Below are positions 36,617-49,487 of a DNA stretch of 64,000 nt, one piece after another. The stretch is taken from assembly GCF_001465545.3 (NCBI RefSeq), contig NZ_CP013480.3:3844001-3908000 (forward strand). The letters are read 5' to 3'. A program made the position numbers and the translations under genes. Under the pieces are notes generated by a model. That model did no database searches, had not been told where the DNA came from, and saw nothing but the letters and a program-made list of their open reading frames with translations. How positions within the stretch are numbered: the stretch's first letter is position 1; each line of letters begins with the position of its first letter. The DNA comes from Pandoraea norimbergensis. GTDB taxonomy: Bacteria; Pseudomonadota; Gammaproteobacteria; Burkholderiales; Burkholderiaceae.

Positions 36617-38953
36617 TCAGGATGCCGAAGGCGCGGCCGGCAACACCGGCTCCAGCGAGCGCGCCGTAAAGGTCGAGAATTTCACCGCCGGCGCACGGCC
36701 CTTGCGAGCGCGCTTGCCGATGTTCGGCGCGAGCGCAGCACCCGAGAGCGTCTCGGACTGCGTCTTGCCACCCCGTACCAAACCATGAACGGTCACGCCT
36801 GCCTCGCTGATCGGCACCGCCGACACCAGCGTCTGCTTGGCATCGAGACCGATCAACGTGACACCACGGCCGCCGCCCGAGAGCGACTTCATTTCGTCCA
36901 TACCGAAGACCAGCAGGCGGCCATCGCTCGACAGACACGCGACGGCGCTTGCCCCCGCGAAGATCGGCGTCGGCGCCAGCGGTTCGGCCCCTTCATCGAT
37001 TGTCATGAACGACTTGCCCGCCTTCAAGCGGCTCACCATATCGCCCAGCTTCGTCGAGAACCCGAAGCCGTTGGTGGTCGCCAGCAGCAGTTGCTGGTCA
37101 GCCGACGCGGCGTAGTAGTGCAGCAGGCGCGAACCCGATTCGAGTTCGATCAGCGAGGTGAGCGGCACACCGTCGCCACGACCGCCCGGCAACTGCGCGA
37201 CCGCCACGGAATACACGCGGCCATTGCTGCCCCACGCGATAAACGGGTCGACGGTGCGGCATTCGAAGGTGCCGTACAGCGAGTCGCCCTGCTTGAACGT
37301 GAAGCCCTGTGCATCGAGCCCGTGGCCCTTGAGCGCACGCACCCAGCCCTTGGCCGACACGACGACCGTCACCGGCTCGTCGACGACACGGGCCTCGGCC
37401 ACGGCTCGCTTTTCTTCCTGAATCAGCGTGCGGCGATCGTCGCCGAACTGCTTCGCGTCGGATTCGATTTCCTTGATGATCAGGCGCTTCATCGTGCTGT
37501 CGTTGGCCAGCAGCTCTTCGAGCTTCGCTTTCTCGTCGCGCAACGATGCGAGTTCCTGTTCGATCTTGATCGATTCCATGCGCGCCAACTGGCGCAGCCG
37601 GATTTCGAGAATGTCGTCCGCCTGACGCTCGCTCAGTTTGAACGCGCTCATGAGTGCCGACTTCGGTTCATCCGCCTCGCGGATGATCCGAATGACCTCG
37701 TCGATATTCAGGAAGACGATCATGCGGCCTTCGAGAATATGGATGCGGTCGTCCACCTTGTTCAGACGATGGCGCGAGCGGCGCGTGACCGTCTCGAAAC
37801 GGAAGCCGATCCACTCGGTAATGATGTCGCGCAGCGACTTCTGTCCCGGGCGGCCATCGGCGCCGACCATCACCAGATTGACCGATGCGCTCGACTCCAG
37901 GCTCGTGTGCGCGAGCAGCATCGTGATGAATTCCTGCTGGTCGATGCGGCTCGACTTCGGCTCGAACACCAGACGCACCGGTGCGTCCTTGCCCGACTCG
38001 TCGCGCACGGTATCGAGCATCGCCAGCACCGACTGCTTGAGCGTTTGCTGTTCGGGCGTGAGCGACTTCTTGCCGAGCTTGACCTTCGGGTTGGTGATTT
38101 CCTCGATTTCTTCGAGCACCTTCTGACCCGACGTGTTCGGCGGCAATTCATACACCACCGCCTGCCACTGGCCGCGCGCCATCTCTTCGATCTTCCAGCG
38201 CGCACGCACCTTCAGGCTGCCGCGCCCGCTGTCATAAGCTGCGCGAATTTCTGCCGGGCTGGAGATCAGTTGACCGCCACCGGGGAAGTCCGGGCCCTGC
38301 ACATGCGTCATCAGCTCAGCGTCGTCGAGCTTGGGGTTACGAATCAGCGCGACGGCGGCCGACGCCACTTCGCGCAGATTGTGCGACGGGATTTCCGTTG
38401 CCAAGCCCACCGCAATACCCGACGCGCCATTGAGCAGCACGAACGGCAAACGCGCCGGCAACAGACGCGGCTCTTCGGTCGAGCCGTCATAGTTCGGCAC
38501 GAAATCGACCGTACCGGCATCGATCTCGTCGAGCAGCAGTCGCGCGATCGGCGTCAGGCGCGCTTCGGTGTATCGCATCGCGGCAGCACCATCGCCGTCG
38601 CGCGAACCGAAGTTGCCCTGCCCGTCGATGAGCGGGTAGCGCATCGAGAAATTCTGTGCGAGGCGCACCAGTGCGTCGTACGCAGACTGGTCGCCGTGCG
38701 GGTGAAACTTGCCCAGCACGTCGCCGACCACGCGGGCCGACTTCACGGGCTTGGCATCGGAGGCAAGGCCCATCTCGTTCATCGCGAACAGGATGCGGCG
38801 TTGTACCGGCTTCTGACCGTCGCACACATCCGGCAGTGCGCGGCCTTTAACCACGCTAATCGCGTAGTCGAGATAGGCACGTTCGGCGTAGTTGCCGAGC
38901 GTCAGCGTGTCGTCATCGGACGGCGTTGAAAAGAGATCTTCTACTTGTTCCAT
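36617..38953 (-). CDS. parC: DNA topoisomerase IV subunit A
   Basis: DNA cleavage/rejoining subunit of topoisomerase IV, which decatenates chromosomes. 778 aa from the ATG at 38953 ([15 protein letters not shown]). Catalytic tyrosine Y128 in [10 protein letters not shown]. The quinolone-determining segment reads [16 protein letters not shown]89 and D93 stand where E. coli has Ser80 and Glu84. The C-terminal beta-pinwheel is present. Partner parE is upstream on the same strand, separated by a transglycosylase and a DUF4399 gene. Confidence 0.97.
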   Translation of the reverse strand: MEQVEDLFSTPSDDDTLTLGNYAERAYLDYAISVVKGRALPDVCDGQKPVQRRILFAMNEMGLASDAKPVKSARVVGDVLGKFHPHGDQSAYDALVRLAQNFSMRYPLIDGQGNFGSRDGDGAAAMRYTEARLTPIARLLLDEIDAGTVDFVPNYDGSTEEPRLLPARLPFVLLNGASGIAVGLATEIPSHNLREVASAAVALIRNPKLDDAELMTHVQGPDFPGGGQLISSPAEIRAAYDSGRGSLKVRARWKIEEMARGQWQAVVYELPPNTSGQKVLEEIEEITNPKVKLGKKSLTPEQQTLKQSVLAMLDTVRDESGKDAPVRLVFEPKSSRIDQQEFITMLLAHTSLESSASVNLVMVGADGRPGQKSLRDIITEWIGFRFETVTRRSRHRLNKVDDRIHILEGRMIVFLNIDEVIRIIREADEPKSALMSAFKLSERQADDILEIRLRQLARMESIKIEQELASLRDEKAKLEELLANDSTMKRLIIKEIESDAKQFGDDRRTLIQEEKRAVAEARVVDEPVTVVVSAKGWVRALKGHGLDAQGFTFKQGDSLYGTFECRTVDPFIAWGSNGRVYSVAVAQLPGGRGDGVPLTSLIELESGSRLLHYYAASADQQLLLATTNGFGFSTKLGDMVSRLKAGKSFMTIDEGAEPLAPTPIFAGASAVACLSSDGRLLVFGMDEMKSLSGGGRGVTLIGLDAKQTLVSAVPISEAGVTVHGLVRGGKTQSETLSGAALAPNIGKRARKGRAPAVKFSTFTARSLEPVLPAAPSAS

Positions 38954-39255
38954 AAAACCTGTGGGTTTGCTGCGAACGTTTGGCGAGAGTTCGGTTACAC
39001 GTTGACGCCAGATAATACCAAGCTCACTGGTACATTTCGGCAAAAACACTGCCGAATGACAAAGCGAACTTGCGAATTAGGGATAACGGCGACCGCAACT
39101 GCCGAGATTCCACACGCGTTTCGGACGAATCCGAGGGAGACCTCAGCGAGTATCCGGCGCCATCGTGACGTCATACCGTTGAAGTCGTCATGCCGTGGGG
39201 TGTCGGGAGAAACGTGAGGGTCGGCTGGCTCAGTGCAACCGGTTGACGAATGCCT
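38954..39255. other. Intergenic region upstream of parC
   Basis: 302 bases with no gene I can support. It contains an imperfect inverted repeat (CATTTCGGC ... GCCGAATG, about 39034-39059) and presumably the parC promoter. GC content is lower than in the neighbouring genes. Confidence 0.5.
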
Positions 39256-40212
39256 TCAATCCGTCGTCGGCACCGACGGCAGCGCTGGCGCTGGCAACGG
39301 CGCGTTCGGCAGTGTCGCCGGCACGACAGGCAGGCCTTGGGGGGCGCCCAAAATGACGTGAATCCGGCCATTGCGCGAGCCGCTGATATTGGCGCGCCCG
39401 CCCGGCACACCGGTCTTCAGCGTGCCGCCACCGGAGGCCGGCGCGTCGGGGTTGAAGCGTCGATAAAGTTCGAGCACGGCTGCCACGTAACTCTGCGTCT
39501 CGGCGTACGGCGGAATCTGATCGGCATGCCGTGCAACGGCGCCCTCGCCTGCGTTGTAAGACGCGAGGACCAACTCAAGACGATCGGGATAGCGCGCCTG
39601 TAAGTCACGCAGGTAACGCGCCCCCGTCAACACATTCGTTCGCGGATCGGTGAGTTTGTCGGCGACCGTCCGGCGAGCATCGGCACGCACGCCGTAGCGC
39701 TCGCCTGTGGCGGGCAACACCTGCATGAGTCCGACGGCGCCCTTGGGCGACACCGCATCGCTGTCGAAGCCCGATTCGGCCGCAATCACAGCCTTGAGCA
39801 GCGCCGCGTCGACATGAAAACGATCGGCCGCCTGCGCGATGACCGGCGCGAGCTTACGCAAGTTGGGATGACGCGCGAGGGCGTCGTAGAGGCGCGAGCG
39901 GTCTGCACCACTCACGAGTCCGGTCTGGGCTTCACCCTGTGCAATGCGCAGATCGGCATTGGCACCGGAGCTCACCACGAGACGAAAGCGCGCATCGAGT
40001 TTGCGTGCGGCCAGATGCGCCACACCGTTCTCGTCGACGTAGCCGTACAGATCAGCGTGAGCGAGCGGCGCCGCCGTCAGCAGCAGCACTGCCAGCACAC
40101 GCCCTGCGACCGGCCGCAGAGAGAACCATCGGCGCACGGCGTTGACACTGGGTACGACCCCGCGTATCAAGCGGTGCGCCATCGGGCGAAAACTATTGTT
40201 GGCCTTTGACAT
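39256..40212 (-). CDS. Lytic transglycosylase (SLT domain) with N-terminal DUF4124-like segment
   Basis: 318-aa exported murein lyase. Export signal around residues 35-53 (RVLAVLLLTAAPLAHA). A DUF4124-like stretch DLYGYVDENGVAHLAARKLD follows, then the SLT domain with catalytic E146 (AVIAAESGFDSDAVSPKGAVGLMQVLPAT) and ASYNAGEGAV. The ATG at 40212 has AAGG just upstream and overlaps the DUF4399 stop by 20 bases; ATG 40182 would be an alternative without overlap. C-terminus is proline/alanine-rich. A transglycosylase between parE and parC is a known Burkholderiales arrangement. Confidence 0.92.
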   Translation of the reverse strand: MSKANNSFRPMAHRLIRGVVPSVNAVRRWFSLRPVAGRVLAVLLLTAAPLAHADLYGYVDENGVAHLAARKLDARFRLVVSSGANADLRIAQGEAQTGLVSGADRSRLYDALARHPNLRKLAPVIAQAADRFHVDAALLKAVIAAESGFDSDAVSPKGAVGLMQVLPATGERYGVRADARRTVADKLTDPRTNVLTGARYLRDLQARYPDRLELVLASYNAGEGAVARHADQIPPYAETQSYVAAVLELYRRFNPDAPASGGGTLKTGVPGGRANISGSRNGRIHVILGAPQGLPVVPATLPNAPLPAPALPSVPTTD

Positions 40213-40645
40213 GCACCTTGATTGTCTGGCTCATCGCCGGACCATACGACTGGTGCGCCCCGTTGGCGAATTGCATCGTCAACACGTGATCGCCGGGCGT
40301 CAGATTGACAGTCGTCTCGGTCTGGCCTTTGCCGAAATGCAGGTGCGAGTCGTCAGTCGGCACGACCTGTCCTGCGGGAACCGGATCGCCGTCGATGATG
40401 AGGTGGTGATGGCCGGTGTTGGGCGACATGTCGCCCGCCGGTTTGATCGCCATGCCCTCGACGCCGAACTTGACCACGACCGGGTTGGTCACCGTCGCAC
40501 CATCCTTCGGCGCGACGAAGAAGACACGCGCGCCCGGTGCCGCTTGAACCGGCTGGGTGGACTGTGCAGAAGCCGCGGCGCTGGCGCCGAGAAGCAACAT
40601 CGGCACGGCAATGTGACGCACGCTGAAACGCATAGAACGCAACAT
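40193..40645 (-). CDS. DUF4399 periplasmic protein
   Basis: 150-aa precursor with a signal peptide (MLRSMRFSVRHIAVPMLLLGASAAASA-QS). The mature part is the DUF4399 domain: ARVFFVAPKDGATVTNPVVVKFGVEGMAIKPAG, NTGHHHLIIDG and DDSHLHFGKGQTE. The clustered histidines (GHHH, HLHFG) suggest metal binding, but no role is established. Overlaps the transglycosylase start and lies 123 bases after parE. Confidence 0.88.
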   Translation of the reverse strand: MLRSMRFSVRHIAVPMLLLGASAAASAQSTQPVQAAPGARVFFVAPKDGATVTNPVVVKFGVEGMAIKPAGDMSPNTGHHHLIIDGDPVPAGQVVPTDDSHLHFGKGQTETTVNLTPGDHVLTMQFANGAHQSYGPAMSQTIKVHVKGQQ

Positions 40646-40768
40646 AACGTGACTCCCGGTATGGGTGAAAGGTGGATTATCCCACTATGTGGGCACTCAC
40701 GCTGATCGGGCGGCCGGGCCTGCTGGCCCTAGCGCACCACCCAGCGTACGTAACATCAAAACCGACCG

Positions 40769-42748
40769 TCAGATGTCGGCTTCGACTTCGTTGCCCTTGG
40801 CTTCGAGCCAGCTGCGGCGTTGTGCCGCCTCGCCCTTGCCCATGAGCATATTCATGCGCGATACGGTCGCGTCGAAATCGAGCGCACCCAGCGCGACCGG
40901 GCTCAAACGCCGCGTGTCGGGGTTCATCGTGGTTTCCCACAACTGCTCGGCACTCATTTCGCCCAGCCCCTTGAAGCGGCTGATCGACCACGCTGACTCC
41001 TTCACGCCATCCTTGCGCAGCTTGTCGAGAATGGCTTCGAGTTCGCCTTCGTCCAGCGCGTAGAGTTTTTGCGCGGGCTTCTTGCCACGTGCCGGTGCAT
41101 CGACGCGATACAGCGGCGGGCGCGCCACATACACGTGCTCGGTCGCAATCAGTTGCGGGAAGTGACGGAAGAACAGCGTGAGCAGCAGCACCTGAATGTG
41201 CGAGCCGTCGACGTCGGCATCCGACAAGATGCAGATCTTGCCGTACCGAAGATTCGACAAGTCCGGCGTGTCGTTCGGGCCGTGCGGATCGACGCCGATG
41301 GCCACTGCGATATCGTGCACTTCGTTGTTTGCGAAGAGCCTGTCGCGCTCGGTCTCCCACGTGTTGAGGACCTTGCCGCGCAACGGCAGAATCGCCTGAA
41401 ATTCCTTGTCGCGCCCCATCTTCGCCGAACCACCGGCCGAGTCGCCCTCGACCAGAAACAGTTCGTTGCGCGTGATGTCTTCGGTTTCGCAATCGGTGAG
41501 TTTGCCGGGCAGCACGGCCACGCCGGAGCTCTTCTTCTTCTCGATCTTCTGGCCGGCGCGCGTGCGTGCCTGTGCCTGACGAATCACGAGTTCGGCGAGC
41601 TTCTTGCCATGCTCGACATGGTGATTGAGCCACAGCTCCAGCGCCGGGCGCGTGAACGACGACACGAGACGCACGGCATCGCGGCTGTTCAGGCGTTCCT
41701 TGATCTGGCCCTGAAACTGCGGATCGAGCACCTTCGCCGAGAGCACGAACGACACGCGCGAGAACACGTCTTCCGGCAGCAACTTCACGCCCTTCGGTTG
41801 AAGGTTGTGCAACTCGATGAAGCCACGCACGGCCTGAAACAGGCCTTCGCGCAAACCGGATTCGTGCGTGCCGCCTGCGGGCGTCGGAATCAGGTTGACG
41901 TACGACTCGCGCACCTGCGCGCCGTCTTCGGTCCACGCCACGACCCACGCAGCGCCCTCGCCTTCGGCAAAGCTGTCTTCGCTGCCGTCGGCAAAACGCT
42001 CGCCTTCGAACAACGGAATCAGCGGCTCGGCGCCGTTCAGCGACTCGACCAGATAACCGCGCAGGCCATGTTCGTAGAACCACGTCTGTTCGTCGCCGTT
42101 TTTCTCCTGACGCAGTGTGACGCGCACGCCCGGCAGCAGCACAGCCTTCGAGCGCAGCAGACGCTGCAATTCGCTGAGCGGCAACGTCGGGCTGTCGAAG
42201 TATTTCGTATCCGGCCAAACCGTGACGCGCGTACCGCTCTTCTTCTCACCGCGCTGTGCGGCGCGCGAATGCAACGCGACGCTGACATTGCCGCCATCGG
42301 CGAATTCAAGATCGGAGACCTGACCGTCGCGCCACACGGTGACCGCTAGTCGCGTAGCGAGTGCATTCGTCACCGAGACGCCCACGCCGTGCAGACCGCC
42401 CGAGAACGTGTAAGCGCCGCCGGCTGCCTTATCGAACTTGCCGCCGGCGTGCAGACGCGTGAACACGATCTCCACGACCGGGACGCCCTCCTCCGGGTGA
42501 ATGCCGACGGGAATGCCCCGGCCGTCGTCTTCGACGCTGACCGAGCCATCCTTATGTAGCGTCACGAGAATCTGTCTGCCGAAGCCCCCCAACGCCTCAT
42601 CCGACGCGTTGTCGATGACTTCCTGAATGATGTGCAGCGGATTCTCGGTGCGGGTGTACATGCCCGGGCGCTGCTTGACCGGCTCAAGTCCTTTCAGAAC
42701 CTTGATGGAAGCTTCGCTGTATTGGGCAGGCGTGTTTTTTTTCGACAT
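40769..42748 (-). CDS. parE: DNA topoisomerase IV subunit B
   Basis: ATPase subunit of topoisomerase IV. 659 aa. GHKL ATPase residues in EVIDNASDEALGG, VEDDGRGIPVGIHPEEGVPVVE and GGLHGVGVSVTNAL. The TOPRIM domain contains LVEGDSAGGSAKMGRDKEFQAILPLRGKVLN and ILSDADVDGSHI. The C-terminal zinc-free tail ends MGKGEAAQRRSWLEAKGNEVEADI, distinguishing ParE from GyrB, which also has a longer insert. Confidence 0.97.
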   Translation of the reverse strand: MSKKNTPAQYSEASIKVLKGLEPVKQRPGMYTRTENPLHIIQEVIDNASDEALGGFGRQILVTLHKDGSVSVEDDGRGIPVGIHPEEGVPVVEIVFTRLHAGGKFDKAAGGAYTFSGGLHGVGVSVTNALATRLAVTVWRDGQVSDLEFADGGNVSVALHSRAAQRGEKKSGTRVTVWPDTKYFDSPTLPLSELQRLLRSKAVLLPGVRVTLRQEKNGDEQTWFYEHGLRGYLVESLNGAEPLIPLFEGERFADGSEDSFAEGEGAAWVVAWTEDGAQVRESYVNLIPTPAGGTHESGLREGLFQAVRGFIELHNLQPKGVKLLPEDVFSRVSFVLSAKVLDPQFQGQIKERLNSRDAVRLVSSFTRPALELWLNHHVEHGKKLAELVIRQAQARTRAGQKIEKKKSSGVAVLPGKLTDCETEDITRNELFLVEGDSAGGSAKMGRDKEFQAILPLRGKVLNTWETERDRLFANNEVHDIAVAIGVDPHGPNDTPDLSNLRYGKICILSDADVDGSHIQVLLLTLFFRHFPQLIATEHVYVARPPLYRVDAPARGKKPAQKLYALDEGELEAILDKLRKDGVKESAWSISRFKGLGEMSAEQLWETTMNPDTRRLSPVALGALDFDATVSRMNMLMGKGEAAQRRSWLEAKGNEVEADI

Positions 42749-42960
42749 AGTGTGACTGAATTGGGGTACGACGCCCGGCGCTTATCCACACAAGCTGTGG
42801 ACAACCACGGGGAAAACCCATTAACACATGAGAAAAGTGACGCTGGATCAATCACTTGCATTGCCGCGCCCACTTATTAGGCAACCCTGTCGGCTCACTC
42901 GCTATCAAATGAGCCTTCCTCCACGTCAGGCAGCCATGGCATTCGGCATGGCGCGCCTGA

Positions 42961-42994
42961 AAAGAACAGGGCCGCGTCCAATGGATCGCGGCCT
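42961..42994 (-). terminator. Probable terminator of the uup gene
   Basis: On the minus strand GGCCGCG (42988-42994), 10-base loop and CGCGGCC (42971-42977) are followed by TGTTCTTTT. Located about 50 bases after the uup stop. Confidence 0.65.
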
Positions 42995-43042
42995 ATTGTA
43001 CTGTCACTCGCAACGCGTCAGCGTGACGCGTCGCGTGAACGC

Positions 43043-44980
<1,938 letters not shown>

Positions 44981-45088
44981 GTGTCGGGAAACGGGTGAAC
45001 TGCGATGGAAGGTATTGTAGTGCCGGGCGCGAACGCCCGGCGCCGGTGAGGGTGTGACGAGGCGAGCCGCCTCGTGCGTTTAGCTCAC

Positions 45089-45583
45089 TTAACTTACGAA
45101 ATGCGGATCGCCCGCCGGCTCACTGGCCGGCGCGCGCAGCATCTCGATATGCATGATGCCGTCTTCGTCGTAAGGCTCGCTCGACTTGACGAAGCCGAAT
45201 CCGCCATAAAACGCTTCCAAATGTGCCTGCGCGCCAATGCGCAACGGGGCATCGGGCCACTGCACGTCGGCAATCGCGATGGCCCGGGCGAGCAACTCGC
45301 GCCCAAGGCCTGTACCGCGATGCGACGCTGCCGTGATGACACGGCCAATCGACGCTTCGTCGTAAGCCAGCCCCGGCGGCAGCAAACGCAAATAGGCAGC
45401 AATCTGCGGCTGTGCGTCGGCATCGCGCACCTGGGCAATCAGGTGCAGGCTGTGGATGTCGCGCCCATCGATATCCTGATACGGGCAGTTCTGCTCGACC
45501 ACGAATACCGCGTTACGTGCGGCCAGCACGCGGTAAAGCAGTGTGCTGCCCAACTCGTCGAACGACTTGCACATCCATTCCAT
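45089..45583 (-). CDS. elaA: GNAT-family acetyltransferase ElaA
   Basis: 164-aa acetyltransferase closely resembling E. coli ElaA: LLYRVLAARNAVFVVEQNCPYQDIDGRDIHSLHL, the acetyl-CoA loop SHRGTGLGRELLARAI, and GAQAHLEAFYGGFGF. Acceptor substrate unknown. It lies 109 bases after... the uup start on the same strand order, so it is transcribed separately upstream of nothing obvious. The start ATG at 45583 is the ElaA-typical MEW. Confidence 0.92.
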   Translation of the reverse strand: MEWMCKSFDELGSTLLYRVLAARNAVFVVEQNCPYQDIDGRDIHSLHLIAQVRDADAQPQIAAYLRLLPPGLAYDEASIGRVITAASHRGTGLGRELLARAIAIADVQWPDAPLRIGAQAHLEAFYGGFGFVKSSEPYDEDGIMHIEMLRAPASEPAGDPHFVS

Positions 45584-45673
45584 TGCCGACTCTCCAGCCT
45601 TGCTTTGCGAAAGCCGGGACTATAGCACCGTCGCAGCGCGGCGATGCCGTCGGTCACACAGGGGATGGGAGTT

Positions 45674-45907
45674 TTACTGATAGTAGACGATGCCTTGCTC
45701 GATGTCGGCACGCGCATTGCGTTCGGCGTCATCAAGGGCGAAGCCTTGGGTGGCGAAGCCATAGGCGGTCTGAACCTGATACGCGCCCACTTTCTCCATG
45801 CCATGCCCGGTCGGGCGGTGAATCTCGTAGAACGCGTCCCAGCGGGCGTTGTCACGCTCCACGGCATGGACGCTGTACTGGAATTCTTGATATTGCGTTG
45901 TTTTCAT
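45674..45907 (-). CDS. Hypothetical 77-aa protein
   Basis: Small soluble protein MKTTQYQEFQYSVHAVERDN...WDAFYEIHRPTGHGMEKVGAYQVQTAYGF...DDAERNARADIEQGIVYYQ. The ATG at 45907 is preceded by AAGGAAACC. The pattern (YxV...RWDAFYEI, C-terminal A-x-x-D-I) is seen in small hypothetical proteins of Burkholderiales, but I do not recognise a named family. Preceded by an unusually long, AT-richer intergenic region with two inverted repeats. Confidence 0.75.
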   Translation of the reverse strand: MKTTQYQEFQYSVHAVERDNARWDAFYEIHRPTGHGMEKVGAYQVQTAYGFATQGFALDDAERNARADIEQGIVYYQ

Positions 45908-46052
45908 TTTGGTTTCCTTCTTACTGCAAAAAATATAACTGATAAATAATCCCTCTCGAATCGGCTTACGGTGATGAGAGTGCAAACTCGCACAAATGTT
46001 TCCGTGAAGTGCACGCAGCCTAGCGGTCGAATATGACAAACACGCGACATTT

Positions 46053-46072
46053 CAGTGACTGACTTGTCACTG
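46053..46072. repeat. Perfect inverted repeat CAGTGAC-N6-GTCACTG
   Basis: Two 7-base arms around 6 bases: operator-like dyad about 150 bases upstream of the 77-aa gene. Confidence 0.75.
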
Positions 46073-46101
46073 TAGCTACACGTCGACCGGCTTCGGCGTC
46101 T

Positions 46102-46116
46102 CATGACGGCGTCATG
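46102..46116. repeat. Near-contiguous palindrome CATGACG-G-CGTCATG
   Basis: Two perfect 7-base arms with a single central base, 30 bases from the previous dyad. Confidence 0.75.
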
Positions 46117-46537
46117 GGAGCGCTGAGAAACCTGTCGATCGCATGGATTGCGTGGATCGAACGATCACTAGGACGGGTACGCCAAGCATGCCTGGCACGG
46201 CGGTAGAACGCATTGACGCGTATCAACGCCACGCAAAGCGCGCGGGGTGACCCTGGCAAACTTCCTGTTTCGGGGATCGGTGCCTGCCATCCCTCCAGGG
46301 ACAGCGGCTGAGCGTCAGATCTGACACACCTGACGTTCAAGTTGGCATGTAACGGACTGGGAACACGCGACACATCTGTGTAGTGATTATCGTGTCGCGA
46401 ACCTGCCGTTGCCGGGCGCAGCCCGGCATCTCATGCCACTGGAGACCGCATTGGCGCGTCCGAAATTGACGGACGGATAAATGCAGATGGCGAATGATAT
46501 CAGAATTTTAACGGCAGCGCACCAAAGCGCGTGAACC

Positions 46538-47053
46538 CTACGGTGCTGGCGCGCGATCGTCGATTTTCGCCAGCACCCAGTACATGTAGCCCGCGAACGC
46601 CCCGAAGACCACGTGCCCCACCACCATCATCCACGTGCGGGACTCGATGAACCACGGGAACAGTTGCGTCATCACGTAGAAATTCACGGCATAGACGACC
46701 AGACCGAACACCCCGCCGGCAATGGCGACGGTGGGCACGTCCGAATCGAGCCGGAATGGCGCGATGATGGCGCCGAGCACCACCCCGAGTACCACGCCGA
46801 TGGCCGCGTGCACCATCAGCGCCATGGCGACGATGGAGACATCGAACGTTGGCGGCAGCGACAGAATGCCCGGGCCGAGCACGATCGCGGCGACCATGCG
46901 CGGCGGCACCCATGGGCTCTGGCCGGAGACCAGCAGGACCATGAGCATTTCGACGGCGGAGAAGAAAGCGCAGGCGACAAAGCCGGCGACCGCTGCGGCG
47001 GCCCAGTCGGGCGACCGATGCGTATAGCGGTGCGAGTGGAGGTGCAGTTCCAT
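46538..47053 (-). CDS. Four-helix membrane protein of unknown function
   Basis: 171-aa inner-membrane protein with a His-rich N-terminus (MELHLHSHRYTHR) and four hydrophobic segments (AAAAVAGFVACAFFSAVEMLMVLL; VSIVAMALMVHAAIGVVLGVVLGAII; VAIAGGVFGLVVYAVNFYVM; MMVVGHVVFGAFAGYMYWVLA). Relatives in Burkholderia are often labelled sodium:proline symporter, but the protein is far too short and shows no SSS signature, so I leave the function open. Confidence 0.82.
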   Translation of the reverse strand: MELHLHSHRYTHRSPDWAAAAVAGFVACAFFSAVEMLMVLLVSGQSPWVPPRMVAAIVLGPGILSLPPTFDVSIVAMALMVHAAIGVVLGVVLGAIIAPFRLDSDVPTVAIAGGVFGLVVYAVNFYVMTQLFPWFIESRTWMMVVGHVVFGAFAGYMYWVLAKIDDRAPAP

Positions 47054-47189
47054 GATGTCCTCCCAGAAGGACCGCCAGCGGGGCCGGCAGTGTTTTCAGG
47101 ATAGGACAATCTGAGCGCAGTGGCGGACCCGGTCGCTATATACTTGGCCTCACGCCCGCCGTCGGCGGGGACTTTCGGGGAGATATCGT

Positions 47190-47369
47190 ATGTCCAGTCT
47201 CATCGGCTTGCTCGTCGCTATCGTGCTCGTTGGCGTTCCCGTCTGGCGCATTCTGACCCGGCTGGGCTTTTCACCGTGGTTCACGGTGCTGGCCTTCATT
47301 CCGGTGGTCAACATCATTTCTCTCTGGCTGCTCTCCTACGCCAACTGGCCCCAGCGTTCGTCCTCTTGA
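47190..47369 (+). CDS. Small membrane protein, 59 aa
   Basis: Short gene with start ATG at 47190, GGGGAG ribosome binding site 8 bases upstream and TGA at 47367-47369. It encodes MSSLIGLLVAIVLVGVPVWR, then a loop RILTRLGFSPWFTV and a second hydrophobic stretch LAFIPVVNIISLWLLSYANW, i.e. two likely transmembrane helices. The pattern GVPVWRILTRLGFSPWFTVLAFIPVVNII resembles small membrane proteins found widely in Proteobacteria next to unrelated genes. Function unknown. Lies between two divergent/convergent neighbours and is not part of glnS. Confidence 0.8.
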   Translation: MSSLIGLLVAIVLVGVPVWRILTRLGFSPWFTVLAFIPVVNIISLWLLSYANWPQRSSS

Positions 47370-47395
47370 GCGCGCTGATCGCCGACGTCAGCGAT

Positions 47396-47430
47396 CTGAC
47401 TTAAATGGCCTGACTTAAATGGCCTGACTT
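47396..47430. repeat. 14-bp tandem repeat CTGACTTAAATGGC, 2.5 copies
   Basis: Units at 47396-47409 and 47410-47423, with a partial CTGACTT at 47424-47430, just after the 59-aa gene. Confidence 0.85.
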
Positions 47431-47600
47431 CGGTGATCTGATTTCGGCTCGATAACACCCTGACTGCCGCGCAAGCGGCAGTTCTTTTTGCAAGATGCCG
47501 CACCTCACCGGCGAATAACGCGTATCACGCGAGTCGACGCTCGCCCGTGGTGCGGTGCGGTACGGTAGAATATTCGGCAAATTCCGAACACTGGACTGGC

Positions 47601-49319
<1,719 letters not shown>

Positions 49320-49345
49320 GTTCGCTGAACGTCTCTCGTTTCAAG

Positions 49346-49379
49346 CAAAACCCGCGTCTTCGTACGCGGGTTTTGTGTT
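49346..49379 (+). terminator. glnS terminator
   Basis: CAAAACCCGCGT (49346-49357), 6-base loop, exact complement 49364-49375, then TGTTTTT. Confidence 0.93.
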
Positions 49380-49487
49380 TTTGGGCTAGATGATCCGAGC
49401 CACCTGATACGGAATATAACGAACCGGCGCGCTCCGGGCGGCGCGTTCGGCGTAAGCTCGCGCCAATCGTCCAATGGCCGCCGCTGC

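Larger units (their letters stand above)
45908..46537. other. Long intergenic region with two inverted repeats
   Basis: 630 bases without a gene I accept. GC content drops near 45930-45960 (TATATTTTTTGC on the minus strand may be the -10 of the 77-aa gene). Contains perfect inverted repeats at 46053-46072 and 46102-46116. A 90-codon minus-strand frame at 46101-46373 has no family resemblance. Confidence 0.6.

Noticed and set aside
46101..46373. 90-codon minus-strand frame in the long intergenic region
   Set aside because: No ribosome binding site, odd composition (Arg/Ser/His-rich, no domain); starts within a palindrome.
46538..47053. Sodium:proline symporter label for the 171-aa membrane protein
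   Set aside because: Too short and lacks solute:sodium symporter signatures; kept as unknown membrane protein.
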